NCBI GenBank assembly: GCA_000467715.1
Contig: AJFK01000018.1
Coordinates: forward strand, 35,056 to 99,055
Length of the DNA stretch: 64,000 nt
Origin: Hysterium pulicare CBS 123377
Lineage: Eukaryota > Ascomycota > Dothideomycetes > Hysteriales > Hysteriaceae
Direction: 5' to 3'
Made by a program: the position numbers and the translations under genes. This document shows, piece by piece, positions 46,034 through 57,904 of this stretch (position 1 is the first letter of the stretch; each line of letters begins with the position of its first letter). Under the pieces are notes generated by a model. It made no database searches. It was given only the letters and a program-made list of their open reading frames with translations, and was not told where the DNA came from.

Positions 46034-46856
46034 AAGAGAGTCAGAACCGCGAGGTGTAGGAAGGATGAGGTGTATAATGGGAGGGTTTATATAGGCAATG
46101 GATAGTATGATATCGCATCCATTTCTGTTTACCCCTGTTTTGCATATACGTGATTAGCAACTGTTGGGCAAAGCTTCAAAGGATTGACTATATGTAAGAC
46201 TTGCTACGGAGCTCAGATTCTATAAGGAGACGAACGGCAGAGAGAAAAGGGGTCACCTAACCAGCGGAAGCGACATCTCATCAATACCGCGTAAGTCCCA
46301 TCCCTCGCTCAACTCCTCCCGACACCCACCTCCAACTTCGTCCGCAATGCGAACAATCATGCTTATCTCTCGTTCACTGCGACTCGAACAATCGCGACTC
46401 AGATCGGAACATGACTCTCGCGCATACTAAATTGTGGAGACGCCAACCGGGCAGACTAGTGAGTCAATTCCGTCGCGTTCCCATGCGGGGGTCCTCGAAA
46501 CTGACTCTCATAATGTCGCGTCCCCATAAGGTTCTTCGCGTTCGGGAATGGTTTGCCTAAGTTTTACCGTACCCACTTCCCATCTTATAGGTTTGGCTTT
46601 CGGATATGCTGCAAACCGGGCTATTGCGTAATTAACGTCACGAACGCCGCGACGGGCACGTACAGGCTCGAGATGTAAGGGACGGAGGATGAAGTATTGC
46701 GGGGAAGCGGACATGTGCTTCCTGGACCCCTTTGCTGTGCTCCCATGGTTTGTGCTATGGAGGGAACGCGGGGTACACGTTATCCAACAAAGCTCGATTT
46801 GTGCTTATTGATATACCTTCGGGGTACTTAGACACAAAACTCAATCAGATATTTTC
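46034..46856. other. Intergenic region of 0.8 kb
   Basis: Lies between the MFS gene and the PRISE-like gene, both plus strand. No coding frame or RNA gene was supported. Confidence 0.45.
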
Positions 46857-48099
46857 ATGGCGACCAAAACCGCTCTCATCTGGGGCGCCTCTGGCGTGAC
46901 TGGCTGGTCTTTTGTCAACGAATTCCTTCACGACTACCCCAAACCCCATATCTGGAAATCGGTGATAGCATTGACGAACCGTCCTTTAACGCAATCGCAA
47001 TCGCAATGGCCCGATGATTCTCGCTTGCAGATTATTTCTGGGATCGACTTGCTGGAGGGGAGTCAGGAGGACTTGGAGAAGGAGATAAAAGGGAAGGTCA
47101 AGGGGGTTGAGGAAGTCACGCATGTGTATTATCTGGCGTACAAGGCGGGGAAGGATCTAAAGCAGGAGTTAGAAGATGCGGTGAACATGTTTAAGAGGAG
47201 TACGATTGCGCTTGATCATTTATCTCCGAAGCTGGAGTTTGTGGTATTGCAGACGGGAGCGAAGATGTGTGAGTCTACCTAAGTGCCCTATCTTCCCTTT
47301 GCCTCCTGAGATTTAATTATTGAGCTTATTGACAATAGACGGCTGCCACCTCCTCGAAAACCACCCCACCGACTACATTCACGTCCCCCTCGCAGAGTCC
47401 CTCCCCCGCCTCAAACAACCCTACCACGACCTCCTTTTCTACCACCCGCAACTCGACTGGATCTCCGCCTACGCCCAGGACAAATCCTGGTCCTGGTGCG
47501 ACACGCGCCCTGACATAATCATCGGTTTCGTGCCTAACCAGAATTTCTACTCCTTGGGAACTGTCATTGGGATTTACTTGGCTTTGTGGAGAGAAGTCGA
47601 GGGCGAGAGGGCGGAATGTCCGTTCCCGGGGACGGAGAAGAGTTGGAAGGCGTCGAGTAATGATTCGAGTTCTGATATGATTGCTAGGCAGACTATTCAT
47701 CTTTCTCTAACCCTCCCTAAAGAAAAAAAGGGAGAAGGGTATAATGTCGCCGATGCCAGAACGCCCTCGACCTGGTCTAAGAAATGGCCTGAACTCTGCT
47801 CTTACTTCAGACTGAAGGGAACAAGTCCTTCCTCCAATCCTCCGGAGATCAGGAAATACATCAAAGACCACCTGGATACGTGGGAAAAGATGGAGAAGAA
47901 GTATGGACTGCAAAGCGGGCATGCGGATTCGGAGAGGACCTTTGCTGGGTTCGAGTATTTCTTGATGACGCAGTTTGATTTTGATAGACAGTATGATATG
48001 ACGAAGACGTATGCGACTGGGTTTGAGGAGGAGAGGAGTACGATGCAGGCGTGGGGACTTGTCTTTGATAGGATGAGGAAGGCGAAGATTATTCCCTAG
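46857..48099 (+). CDS. PRISE-like enone reductase (iridoid synthase / progesterone 5-beta-reductase-type SDR)
   Basis: Exons 46857-47268 and 47339-48099 (70-nt intron, phase 1); 390 residues, the usual size of the family. The N-terminal Rossmann motif is ALIWGASGVTGWS. The middle has THVYYLAYKAGKD at the position of the family's active-site Tyr region, then LQTGAKMYGCHL. The C-terminal substrate-cap signature is YNVADARTPSTWSKKWPELCSYF-like (only the NV..W..WPELC.YF core is diagnostic). PRISE enzymes reduce alpha,beta-unsaturated ketones or aldehydes with NADPH. A convergent neighbour, the aldehyde dehydrogenase, ends 306 bp away. A role in saturating an enone before ring oxygenation is inferred from context. 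Confidence 0.8.
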
Positions 48100-48405
48100 A
48101 TCCTTGGGTGTTGAGTGGAAGGAATTTGGTACGGGGTTTGAAAGAATGATAGTGTTGGTTGGGTTATACTCTGATATTTGTTGACTATTTGATGGAGCTA
48201 AATTGCATAGGCGAAGTGTTCTGATAGAGGAGGAATAGCCCCTTATATCTTGGGTTTTGAACAACAGGTGCTAAGATGCTTAATTGTCAGGATGCTTAAT
48301 GGCTATATGGGAATTCCATTCATTTTGTTTGGGATCGTGATTGTACAGTGCATCCGAGGACATGTCAAAGCGATGTCCTTCACCCTAGCGCCCCCATCTC
48401 CAACC
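48100..48405. other. Convergent 3' intergenic region
   Basis: 306 bp between the 3' ends of the PRISE-like and aldehyde dehydrogenase genes. Only 3' UTR sequence is expected. Confidence 0.5.
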
Positions 48406-49988
48406 CTAGTAGTTCATATTTACCATAATGGTTTTTGGCTCCGTGAAGGCCCTAAGAGCATGAATACCGCACTCACGACCAATACCACTCTCCTTGCTAC
48501 CTCCAAACGGAGTCACCATAAACATCAAGCTAATGCAGTTAACGCCGACCATTCCAGATTCGAATTCGGAGGCGACGCGGAGCGCTTTGTTGATATCTTG
48601 AGTAAAAACACCAGCCATGAGACCGAAGTTTGTGTTGTTGGAAAGGTGCATGATTTCTTCCTCGGTCTTGAAAGACTTGACGACGGAGACGGGGCCGAAG
48701 ATTTCTTCGCAGTGGATCTCCGAGGTTGGGTCGACGTCTGTGAAGACGGTTGGTTCGATGTAGAAACCCTGAAAAGATGGTTAGCCTCCAAAAGAACCGA
48801 TGAGTGGATCGGGAGATTACCTTATCGCCAATGCGCTGCCCACCAACAAGAAGCTTGCCTTGTCCCTTCTGTCCTCGTTCAATGAAGCCAGATACGCGCT
48901 TGAATTGAGCCTCGTCCACTAAAGGACCAATGTTGGTGCCCTCTGCCTCTGGGTCACCAACTTCCTTAGCCTTGTTTTTCATTGCCTCCTTATACCCTTC
49001 AATGAACTTGTCATAGATGCCCTCCTGGACGTAGACACGGCTGGCAGCGAAGCATACTTGACCGGTATTTGCTGTGATAGCATTTGCAGTCCACATGACG
49101 GCATTCTCTAGATTACAGTCGTCGAAGACAACGGCAGGAGATTTGCCACCAAGCTCCAGTGTTACGCGCTTCAAGTTGGATTTGGCGGCCATCTCCTGGA
49201 TCTTTTTGCCTGTGCTAATGCTGCCGGTAAAGCTGACCTTGCGGATGCGCATGTGACTGGCGATAAGTGCACCCGTGCTGCCATCACCACTCAGAATCTG
49301 GAAGACCCCTGGAGGGAAACCGGCTTCTTTGATGAGAGACCCGAGTGCCAATGAGGAGAATGGAGTCTTTTCTGAGGGTTTGAGAATAAAGCAGTTTCCG
49401 GTAGCGAGGGCTGGAGCGGCCTTCAAACCAATTGTGCCGACTGGGCCATTCCAAGGCACGATACCTGCGGTCACGCCCAATGGTTCGTTGCGCACAATCT
49501 TGAGGAAACCATCTTCTTGAGGCCAGGATTCACCGCCAAACTTGTCGATCCAACCGGCATTGTACTTGAAAGCCTATCGCCATTATTAGTCAGCTTGCTC
49601 TCGCCCATTACGGGAAGTGTGATGCGAGACGGCATACCTCTGCGCAGAGTCCGACTTCGAAGGCACCAAATGCCTTGAAAGGTGCACCAAGTGATATACG
49701 GGTCAGATCGGCGAGTGCGTTTGTGTGCTTTTCTACTAGTTCTGCGAACTTGAACATGATATTCCGACGTTCGGTAGCAGACGTCTTCTTCCATGCTGGG
49801 AAGGCCTTCTCGGCGGCTGCTACTGCGGCGTCTACATCTTGTTCTCCGGCCAGAGCAACGTCGTCTGCAATCAACGAGCCATCCTTCGGGTTGTGGAGAG
49901 TGAGCTTCTTGCTGCTTTTGGAGTCAACGTATTCATTGTTGATGAAGATCTGCTTTGGAAGTGTCTTGGCTGACCAGCTGAAGGCCAT
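48406..49988 (-). CDS. NAD(P)-dependent aldehyde dehydrogenase
   Basis: Exons 49988-49638, 49573-48821 and 48768-48406; 488 residues, full ALDH length. Motifs in order: VPWNGPVGTIGLKAAPALA (the catalytic-Asn region), KPSEKTPFSSLALG, FTGSISTGKKI (coenzyme loop), TLELGGKSPAVVFDD with the general-base Glu, GQVCFAASRVYVQ with the nucleophile Cys, EEIFGPVSVV, and a C-terminal PFGGSKESGIGRE. All catalytic residues look intact. It oxidises aldehydes to acids and is a natural partner of the nearby alcohol dehydrogenase. It is divergent from the SDR at 50658 over 669 bp. No targeting signal is seen, so it is probably cytosolic. Confidence 0.92.
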
Positions 49989-50657
49989 GTCTGCGAATGT
50001 GAGAAGATGTTGTGAGAGGCGAGGGCAAGTTTGCAGTCGGGCAACGACAGCGAGAAAGAAGCAGGCAGGATCAGGTCGATCCAAAGATGGGTATCAATTG
50101 AAGCTTATGAGATGGCGTTACGGAGATGCACGGATGCATAGAATCAATATCAGGCACAAAGCGCCTTTTCTGTATTCGACAAACTCCTTCCGGTAACCCC
50201 GCGTTCCCAAATGCGTGACCACAGGTACTTGGTGTCCAGCATTGTGCATGACTCTCGCGGCAGGCAGTACTCAATCAATGGTTCGCTGAATGTTTTCCGA
50301 ACGGCATGGAGGTGGCGCTGCTCGGCTGAAGCTCTCCACGCCGAACCCCCCTTGAAGAGGGGTCAAGTAGCTTGGGCCATCCATCATCACGTGCAGCTCC
50401 CATCTCGACCTCTCCGGAAGATTCTCCGATCGTCTTCTCCAACGTCTGCGGACGCTAAGCAATCATTACTGCTACCCTGTTCCCGTGTCTACCTACCTAG
50501 GTACGCACATGGAATGATGGGACATGATGGTCTCCCAACCTTCTGTTTCCCTCTGCTTGCACCTCTTCTCTCCAAATCTCTTCACGACTGTTTAACTCCC
50601 GGTTGCTTTTAGATCGTCTCTTGAATAACTTTAAGTGCGCAAGGTTAAGGAGATACG
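49989..50657. promoter_or_regulatory. Shared divergent promoter: aldehyde dehydrogenase / SDR
   Basis: 669 bp between divergent start codons. It contains a perfect 10-bp palindrome TACCTAGGTA at 50494-50503, about 155 bp before the SDR start, inside a run acctacctaggtac. The same 10-mer occurs 77 bp upstream of the TF gene's ATG. Function is unproven. Confidence 0.4.
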
Positions 50658-51603
50658 ATGCCGGGTTCAAACAAGGTCGCGCTCATCACAGGAGGCGCCT
50701 CGGGCATGGGCCTCGCGGTCGCCGAAGCCCTCTCCCAACGTGGAAACTGGACGTTGCATCTTGTCGACTTGAATGAAGCAGCGGGTGAGACAGCCGTTTC
50801 CAGTCTCTCCAACGCCCACTTCCACAAGACAAACGTGACATCCTACGCGTCGCTGTCATCTGCGTTCGAGAAGGCCTTCAAAACGTCTGGCCAACTCGAT
50901 TTTGTATACGCAAACGCTGGAATTGTAGAACGAGATAACTTTTATGGGGAAGTTGAGGGCGATGGGGTACCACCTGAACCAAATCAATTGAGCATCGATA
51001 TAAATCTAAAGGCCGTGGTCAATACAAGTTATCTGGCACTTCACTACTTCCGAAGAAGCCCACATAAAGGAAAGGATGCCGTGTTAGTTATGACAGCAAG
51101 TTGCGGTGGTTTGTATCCTTCTGAATTCTGGTACGTCACGTGATTGATTGTTATTTGTGAAGATCGTGCTAATCTATGCGTACCACAGTCCGATGTATTC
51201 CGCTTCAAAAGCAGCCGTCGTTCATTTCAACCGCAGTATTGCTTACTCGTACCACGCGAACGATGGTATCCGAACTTACGCGACCTGTCCGGGTACTGTA
51301 AAAACCAATCTCATGACCGGAGAAGAATGGAAGAGCTTCCCGGAAAAGTACTTTACGCCCATCTCAACGGTTGTAAAGTCTGTTCTGGTGCTGATTGATG
51401 GAGGCGATATGGAAGATTCGAAAGGGAAGAATGTTCCCGCAGATAAGGCATGGGGTCTGGCCGTGGAGATCAATGGGAATAACTATTACTTTAGGGATGG
51501 CGTTTCATATGGCGATGCCAATATGGAAGCTATGATGAAATTTACAAGCATGGAGAATCAATTGGCAAGAATAGAGGCAGGGAAGAAGGGCATGGCCTCA
51601 TAA
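50658..51603 (+). CDS. Short-chain dehydrogenase/reductase, 15-PGDH-like
   Basis: Exons 50658-51130 and 51189-51603 (58-nt intron, phase 2); 295 residues. Classical SDR motifs: TGGASGMG (cofactor loop) with Asp in HLVDLNEA suggesting NAD preference, YANAGI (the NAG motif), MTASCGG (catalytic Ser), and after the splice CPMYSASKAAVVHF (catalytic Tyr and Lys). The C-terminal extension (EINGNNYYFRDGV) is typical of the fungal 15-hydroxyprostaglandin-dehydrogenase-like group. It oxidises a secondary alcohol or reduces a ketone; the substrate is unknown. There is no C-terminal PTS1 (it ends GMAS), in contrast to the next SDR. Confidence 0.88.
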
Positions 51604-51755
51604 AGGCATACTATGGTTGTACTTACCAATATACAGACGTAAGCCCTGACGAGTCATTCATGCATTTGGTCGGCAAAGTGTTGAATCCGTTGACAAAGAG
51701 CGCTAATTAAACTTAAATCTATCAATGCCACGAAATCCTTGTAATGTAGCAACAT

Positions 51756-52711
51756 CTATAGCTTTGACTGCCGTCCTTGGGCATACCGAACCCCACCATC
51801 GACACTAATATCTTCGCCGTTAACGTAACTGCCAGCCAGAGAACATAGATATACCATGACGCCTGCAATATCTTCTGGCTCACCTAGTCTCTTGCGTGGA
51901 TTCCAGTCTTTCAACTCTTGCTCACCTCCGAGAATCTCAATCAAACCATTAGCCAGTTTAGAAGGAAAAAATCCAGGGGCAACCGTGTTTGTAGTGATAT
52001 TCCGAGGTCCCAACTCCACAGCCAGCTGTCGTGACATGTGATGAGCTGCTGCTTTGGAAGTACTGTACATTATCGTCCCATGATCCCCTACATGTGGTAC
52101 TGTTGTGCCGGCCGTGGAGCTCACAATGATGATTCTGGAGGGGTCTTGGCGCGTGCCAGCTTTTTCGAGCAGGGGTGCAAAACTGACAAGATCATTCAGC
52201 ATCCAGAAAGTTTCACCAAACATCAAATTTTACCTACAGCCTTGCCAAGTTAAAGACGCCGCGAACATTCAAGTCCAACACCTTCTTTGATGACCAGTCA
52301 GGGGTCGGGTCGAATGGTCCTCCCCATGTTGCTCCGGCATTGCACACGAGAATGTCGAGTTTATCATCCGTCTTCTGGACCTCTTTGACTAGCCGCTCGA
52401 TGTCTTCAGTATCTGCAACATTCGCAGCGATTCCGACTGCCTCGCCTGAGATTCCGGAGAGCTTATTGAGCTTGTCGACTGCCTGATTGATGCCCTGGGG
52501 GCCGTCATATTTTCGAGCTGTAATGAACACTTTTTTCGCACCGGATAGAAGGAATGCTGTCGCAGCATGGAGACCAAGACCTCTTGAACCTGTTTGAACC
52601 AGTTGTCAGGCAATTGTAGTGAGTGTACAGGAGGGAATACAGACCTCCAGTTACCAAAGCTACCTTGCCATCCAGGCGAAACATGCGATCAAAGTTTCTG
52701 AGTTCAGACAT
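51756..52711 (-). CDS. Peroxisomal short-chain dehydrogenase/reductase (C-terminal SKL)
   Basis: Exons 52711-52645, 52589-52238 and 52182-51756; 281 residues. Motifs: VTGGSRGLG (built across intron 1), CNAGATWGG, IIIVSSTAGTTVPHVGDHG with the catalytic Ser, YSTSKAAAHH with Tyr and Lys, and PGFFPSKLA. The protein ends GRQSKL, a canonical PTS1 for peroxisomal import. Intron 2 uses donor CT|GTAGGT, giving NLARLFAPLLEKAG; the unspliced frame hits a stop. It may catalyse a 3-hydroxyacyl or other alcohol/ketone step in peroxisomal beta-oxidation-like catabolism. It is divergent from the CoA ligase at 53079, which is also peroxisomal. Confidence 0.88.
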
Positions 52712-53078
52712 TGTGGTATAACTGTGGATCAAATTCTTGCAAAGAGACTAAGCAAGAAAAGATGTCTGTATTCAGATTTTGCGGCTGCATCGTGAATATC
52801 TTTGCCGGCTGTAAGTAGAGGGCTAAGAGAGATGGGGTAGCTCGGGGTGTGGAGATGATTATCCAACGCCATCCTCGGCCTAGGTACAACGAGGGGCAGA
52901 CGCCGACTTTCCGGCTTTCCAAATCCCACGCTATGTGTGCGTCTTGATGCTGTTCATACATAAGGCAGATATGGAGGAAATAATCTGTTTTCTCGAAGGA
53001 GCGTTTGCACCTCCTGTCCCAAAGTGCCGTTGTTTGTCTCTTGAAGCTACCTGATCGCCGCCTCCAGGTACATTCACA
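52712..53078. promoter_or_regulatory. Shared divergent promoter of two PTS1 enzymes
   Basis: 367 bp between the start codons of the SKL-tailed SDR and the AKL-tailed CoA ligase. It contains GCCTAGGTAC at about 52879-52888, a near match to the TACCTAGGTA palindrome. The arrangement suggests co-regulation; that is an inference. Confidence 0.45.
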
Positions 53079-54912
53079 ATGCCTTTCAAATCACCCTTCC
53101 CAAACCTATATATACCGAAGGTCAATTTACTGCATTATCTTTTCCCGGAGAACGAGACGCCTTCAGATACTCCAATATGGATTGATGCAAAGGATACGAG
53201 CCACCATCTTACTCCGAGGGCGTTGCTGCAATGGACGAAACGACTTGCAATTGGTTTGGATCGAATCGGAAGCAAGCCTGGGGAGGTTGTCATGATATAC
53301 ACACCGAACCACATATTTGTGCCGGTCGCATATCTTGGAATTGTAGGAGCGCGGAGAATCTTCAGCGGAGCAAATCCAGCATACACACTTTCAGGTGAGT
53401 TGATACAGACTGCATTCCTAAAGTTCTCAATGGCATGAAATTGGTCACTGATGGGACTTAGAGATGATACACCAGGTGTCAAACACACAAGCACAAGTAA
53501 TATTAGCACATCCAACTTTAGCCAAGACTGCTGTTGCTGCGGCACGTAAAGCTGGATTACCAGATGGTCGGGTGCTCCTCTTCTCCGACGTACCCAATGC
53601 CCCAGTTGAGGGATGTCGGGATTGGCGAGATTTCATAGCCTCTCCAGAGGAGGCAGATCGGTACAGTTTCCCAAGGTTGTCTGAAGAGGAGTCTACCGGA
53701 ACCACCGCGACTGTCAACTACTCAAGTGGAACCACAGGACTGCCGAAAGGTGTCGAAGTGAGCCATCACAACCTCATCGCGAACCTGGACCAGACTATCT
53801 ACATGCGGTACCTAAAGAAATCATGGAGCGCTCACAATAGGCCTCCGGAGCGATGGGTAGGATTTCTCCCCCTCTACCACGCTTATGGCCAGCTGTACAC
53901 GATAGCCATGGCACAGAAGCTTCAAATTCCTGTATATATCATGAAACACTTTCAGTATGAAGAGTTTCTACGGATTATCCAAACCCACAAAGTCACGCAC
54001 CTTCAGCTTGCACCTCCTATCATGGTAATGCTGAGCAAGAGGCCTGAAACGGCGAAGTATGACCTGAGTAGTGTCACAGACATCCTTTGCGGTGCAGCAC
54101 CTCTATCGAAGGAGCTTCAGAATGAGATCTCGAAGAAGCTGGGTTGTGAGATTGTTCAAGGTTGGGGAATGACGGAAGTAACTTGTGGAGCTATTCACGT
54201 TCCTGGGGGTACCATCGATGAGTAAGTGATTGTCAAATCATTCAAGAAGATATCATGTTGACGTCTGGCAGTTCCGGGAGTGTTGGGTTACTTGATCCAA
54301 ACTGCGAGTGCATGTTATTAGACGACGAAGGAAAGGAAGTTCCGCCAGGTCAGCCCGGAGAACTTCACGTTCGGGGTCCCAACATTTGTCTTGGCTACTG
54401 GAGAAATCCAGAAGCAACGAAGGAATCGATAAGTCCAGATGGCTGGCTCAAGTCTGGAGATATTGCGGTGGTCAAAAATGACTGGTTCTGGATTGTAGAT
54501 CGAAAGAAGGAGCTCATCAAAGTCAATGCTCTCCAAGTCGCACCAGCAGAATTGGAAGCAGTGCTTCTCGAGCATGACGATATAGCAGACGCAGCAGTAG
54601 TTGGCATCACTCTGTAAGCAACCCCATGAGCATTCTTACTGATGAGAGGCTAATTGAAATAGGGATGGCGATGAATGGCCCCGAGCATACGTCCACGTGA
54701 AAGATAATGCAAAAGGCAGATGCACCGCAGACGCTATCCAAGCTTACATGAGGGAGAAAGTAGCAAAGCATAAACAGCTAGTTGGCGGTATTGTCTTCGT
54801 AAATGAGGTTCCTAAGCTACAGAGTGGGAAAATCATGCGAAAGGTGGTGAAGGATTGGGCAAAACGAGATGCTGAAGCAATGGGCGGCAAGAAGCCCAAG
54901 GCAAAGCTGTAA
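53079..54912 (+). CDS. 4-coumarate:CoA ligase-like acyl/aryl-CoA ligase, peroxisomal (C-terminal AKL)
   Basis: Four exons, 53079-53394, 53462-54221, 54272-54613 and 54663-54912; 555 residues. Adenylate-forming motifs are intact: YSSGTTGLPKGVEVSHHN (P-loop, A3), GWGMTEVTCG (A5), YWRNPEATKES, WLKSGDIA (A7), DRKKELIKV (A8) and PKLQSGKIMRK with the A10 catalytic Lys. The protein ends KPKAKL; AKL is a functional PTS1 variant, so it should be imported into peroxisomes. It converts a carboxylic acid plus ATP and CoA to an acyl-CoA. It is the likely gate into the peroxisomal part of the pathway encoded around it. Confidence 0.92.
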
Positions 54913-55846
54913 CGGCATTTTCGCAGTGGTCTGTAATCTTTAGAGCAGATGTATGCATCAATCAGAGGAATCGTCCAAACTCTTTCACCCTCTTAGATGA
55001 GTTTATCGGTGTTCAATGGGCACGAGTCATGCAATTCACGCCTCGTCATGGGATGATCATGGGACACCGCGTACCTAGGGCTAAGAGCTTCCACATCTGA
55101 GGTTTCGAAGCTCTTTGACCCATTACCGAGACTAGCCCAACATATAACATCTGGGTTAGGGTTCACGACCAGGTTCTCGGCCATTCCCGAGCCCAGAGGT
55201 TGGTCGTACTTGTATGTGCTAGCCAATATTATATATCACAGCTCTAAACGTGGTAATACTGTGCCAGACGGTTGCCGATATCTCTCACACCATCGGTCCA
55301 TATAACTGGGGACTCGAGAAATGTATCAAATCTCTTTCGAATGTTTTTGGCGATTCAAATGCCTAGAACGATGCAAAGCTTCTTACTCAGAGAGGCACAT
55401 CATTAGCGCGTTTTCCTCCCCGCCGAATATCCCCCCGCTCGCGAATAGATATCCGCCTACATCGTCCGCCTACATCGTTACTGCAAACCACACACTAGAA
55501 TATGCGCGTCCACGCCCACATGATCCCGAGACTGGGGCGGAATCATCGAGATGCCAGGGCGGGATACGTTAGGCCGATATGGCTGGAAACGATTCCGCTC
55601 CCTCTCTTGCTTGGACCGAGCTGCAATAAGACCAACAGAGCCCCTCGGGACGGTTAAAGCACTCCAGGATGGGACCCGTTCAACACTGTACTTTTGTGGT
55701 CTGATAGGATTCTTGTTTCGTTCTTTTTAAACTGTCTTGTTACTGCTGGTTGCAAAACACTCCATTTCTCTGCTTAACCGAATCTACCCGCTTCATATTG
55801 TCCACACGAGCGTTAAAATTCATAGACTGCCACAGCGGCTATTGCA
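54913..55846. other. Intergenic region of 0.9 kb, promoter of the monooxygenase
   Basis: No coding feature is supported. C/G-rich boxes around 55417-55440 (CCCCGCCGAATATCCCCCCG) and GGGGCGG near 55535 could be Zn2Cys6 or CreA target sites; this is only pattern matching. A TACCTAGGG variant lies at about 55073. Confidence 0.4.
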
Positions 55847-57904
55847 ATGGCACCTTCAGAGATGCCTAGCATCATGAACGGAGTCAATGGTCTGGCGGGA
55901 GAATATGAATCCCCGCCAGCGAATGTAGAGGGACCATACCGGGTTCTCAATCAGTACCACTCGAAACCAAGCAAGTTACGGGTTGCGTGCTGCGGAGCAG
56001 GTGCTTCTGGGCTATGTTTGGCTTATAAGATGGAGAGGATGCTCAGGCCCGGAACTTGGGAATTGACTTTATACGAGAAGAATCCCCAGTTCGGTGGAAC
56101 CTGGTACGAGAACACTTACCCTGGTGTTGCTTGCGATATCCCATCACATGACTATAACTTTACTTGGGACCCAAAACCAGACTGGACACAATTCTTTGCA
56201 TCCGGAGGAGAGATTCAAGGGTACTTTGAGGGCTTTGCGGATCGACATGGTATGTTGGTTTCGGATGCAGTATAGTACAGATTAGGATTGATGTTCAATT
56301 ACAGGAAGTCGCAAGTACATGAAGCTTAACACGAAGATCGTTGAAACTCAATGGGACGAAAAGGAGGGGATTTGGAACATGTAAGTAGTCATCTGAGCTA
56401 TGAGGTCCAGTGACACTGACTGTTGTCGCCAGTACACTAGAAAACCAGGAAACCAAGGAGAAATCCAAGGATTGGGCGCACGTCTTTGTAAACGGCACAG
56501 GTAAGTTTAGTCTTGTTTAAACTCTGCCATGCCAATTACCAACACCAATTCCAGGTATTTTGAACACGTGGGCATGGCCAGAGATTGAGGGTCTGCATAA
56601 CTTCAAGGGACCTCTGATGCACTCTGCAAAATGGGACCATTCAGTGGATTTTACCAACAAGGTCGCTGGTGTTATCGGCACTGGCTCAACTAGCGTTCAG
56701 ATTGTGCCTGCACTACAAAAAGTCGTTAAGAACCTTCAAGTGTATATGAGAAGTCCAACATGGATTAGCCCTCCATTCGGTGCTGGTGCCCTCGTTAATG
56801 ACTTGCAGAAAGGTCAGTACTATCTTCAAAACGATACTGAAGTTATACTCATTTGCTGTAGGGGCGGATGTCAACCCTGGCCAGCGGCAGTATGACTTTA
56901 GTGAGGCAGACAAGAAGAAATTCGCGGAAGATGCAGAATACCACCTCGACTTCCGCAAGCGCATTGAGGCTGAGATCAACGGCCTCTTTGGGATGTATCA
57001 GCAAAATTCAGAGTTGTCGAATCACTTCCGAGAGGTGATCACAGCTGAAATGCATCGTCGCATGGGCCCCGGCCACGACAAACTCAAGAGCTTCATCATT
57101 CCAAAGTGGTCTCCTGGATGTCGAAGGATATCCCCTGGCGATGGTTACCTCGAGGCTTTGGTGCAGGACAATGTTACTCCCGTGTTTGAGGGCATCGAGA
57201 AGGTCGTGCCTGAGGGAATCCAGACGGCGGACGGACAAGTTCACAAAATGGATATCTTAGTTTGCGCTACGGGTTTCAAGGTCGCCTTCCAGCCCGCGTT
57301 CACAGTCAAAAATGGCGAGGGAAAGTCCATCGATGAGGATTGGACCAACGGCCCCAATCTCTACTTTGGTGTGTCGGCACCTAGATTTCCCAACTACTAC
57401 ACTATTGTCGGCCCTGGCGCTACCTGGAGTAATGGTACCCTCCTTCCATCAATCGAGACGACGATCGAATACTCGATCAAGTGCATGAAGAAGATGCAGA
57501 CCGAGGGCATCAAGGCTATGGCCGTCAAGCAGGAAGCTCTCGACGAGATCTACGCGCATTTCGACGAGTACCACAAGACGACGGTCTGGCAAGAAGAGTG
57601 CCGCAGCTGGTTCAAAAACGGAAAGATCAAAAACAGGATCTACCTATGGCCTGGCGCTGTAAGTCATGAATGATGCTGACCCCGCTCTTGAAGGATGCTT
57701 GCTAACGTGAACACCTCGACGCAGACTATCCACTTTTTGAAGAGTATCAAGAATCCACGCTGGGAAGACTACGACTACACATACAGATACAAGAACCGAT
57801 TTGCGTTCTTGGGCAACGGCGATGTGAAGGCAACAGCAGCGAGAGATGTGCTTGGCCTGAGTCCTTATATCCGGAACTCGGATCACGAGTGGGATGTTGA
57901 CTGA
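55847..57904 (+). CDS. Flavin-dependent Baeyer-Villiger-type monooxygenase
   Basis: Six exons: 55847-56249, 56305-56380, 56433-56500, 56555-56812, 56862-57658 and 57725-57904; 593 residues. The first Rossmann motif is CCGAGASGLCLA (FAD). It is followed by FGGTWYENTYPGVACDIPSH. The BVMO fingerprint FxGxxxHxxxW is present as FKGPLMHSAKW, and GVIGTGSTSVQIV is the NADPH-binding motif. CATGF is near the C-terminus. Class B flavin monooxygenases insert oxygen next to a carbonyl, turning ketones into esters or lactones. The close fungal relatives I can place are StcW/MoxY-like enzymes. No signal peptide is seen. Centrepiece of the proposed ketone-degradation cluster. Confidence 0.92.

Noticed and set aside
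52236-52245. A fourth GC donor (gcaag|gctgta) in the SKL-tailed SDR
   Set aside because: A GT donor two bases later (ct|gtaggt) gives a better protein (NLARLFAPLLEKAG) and is canonical, so no GC donor is needed.
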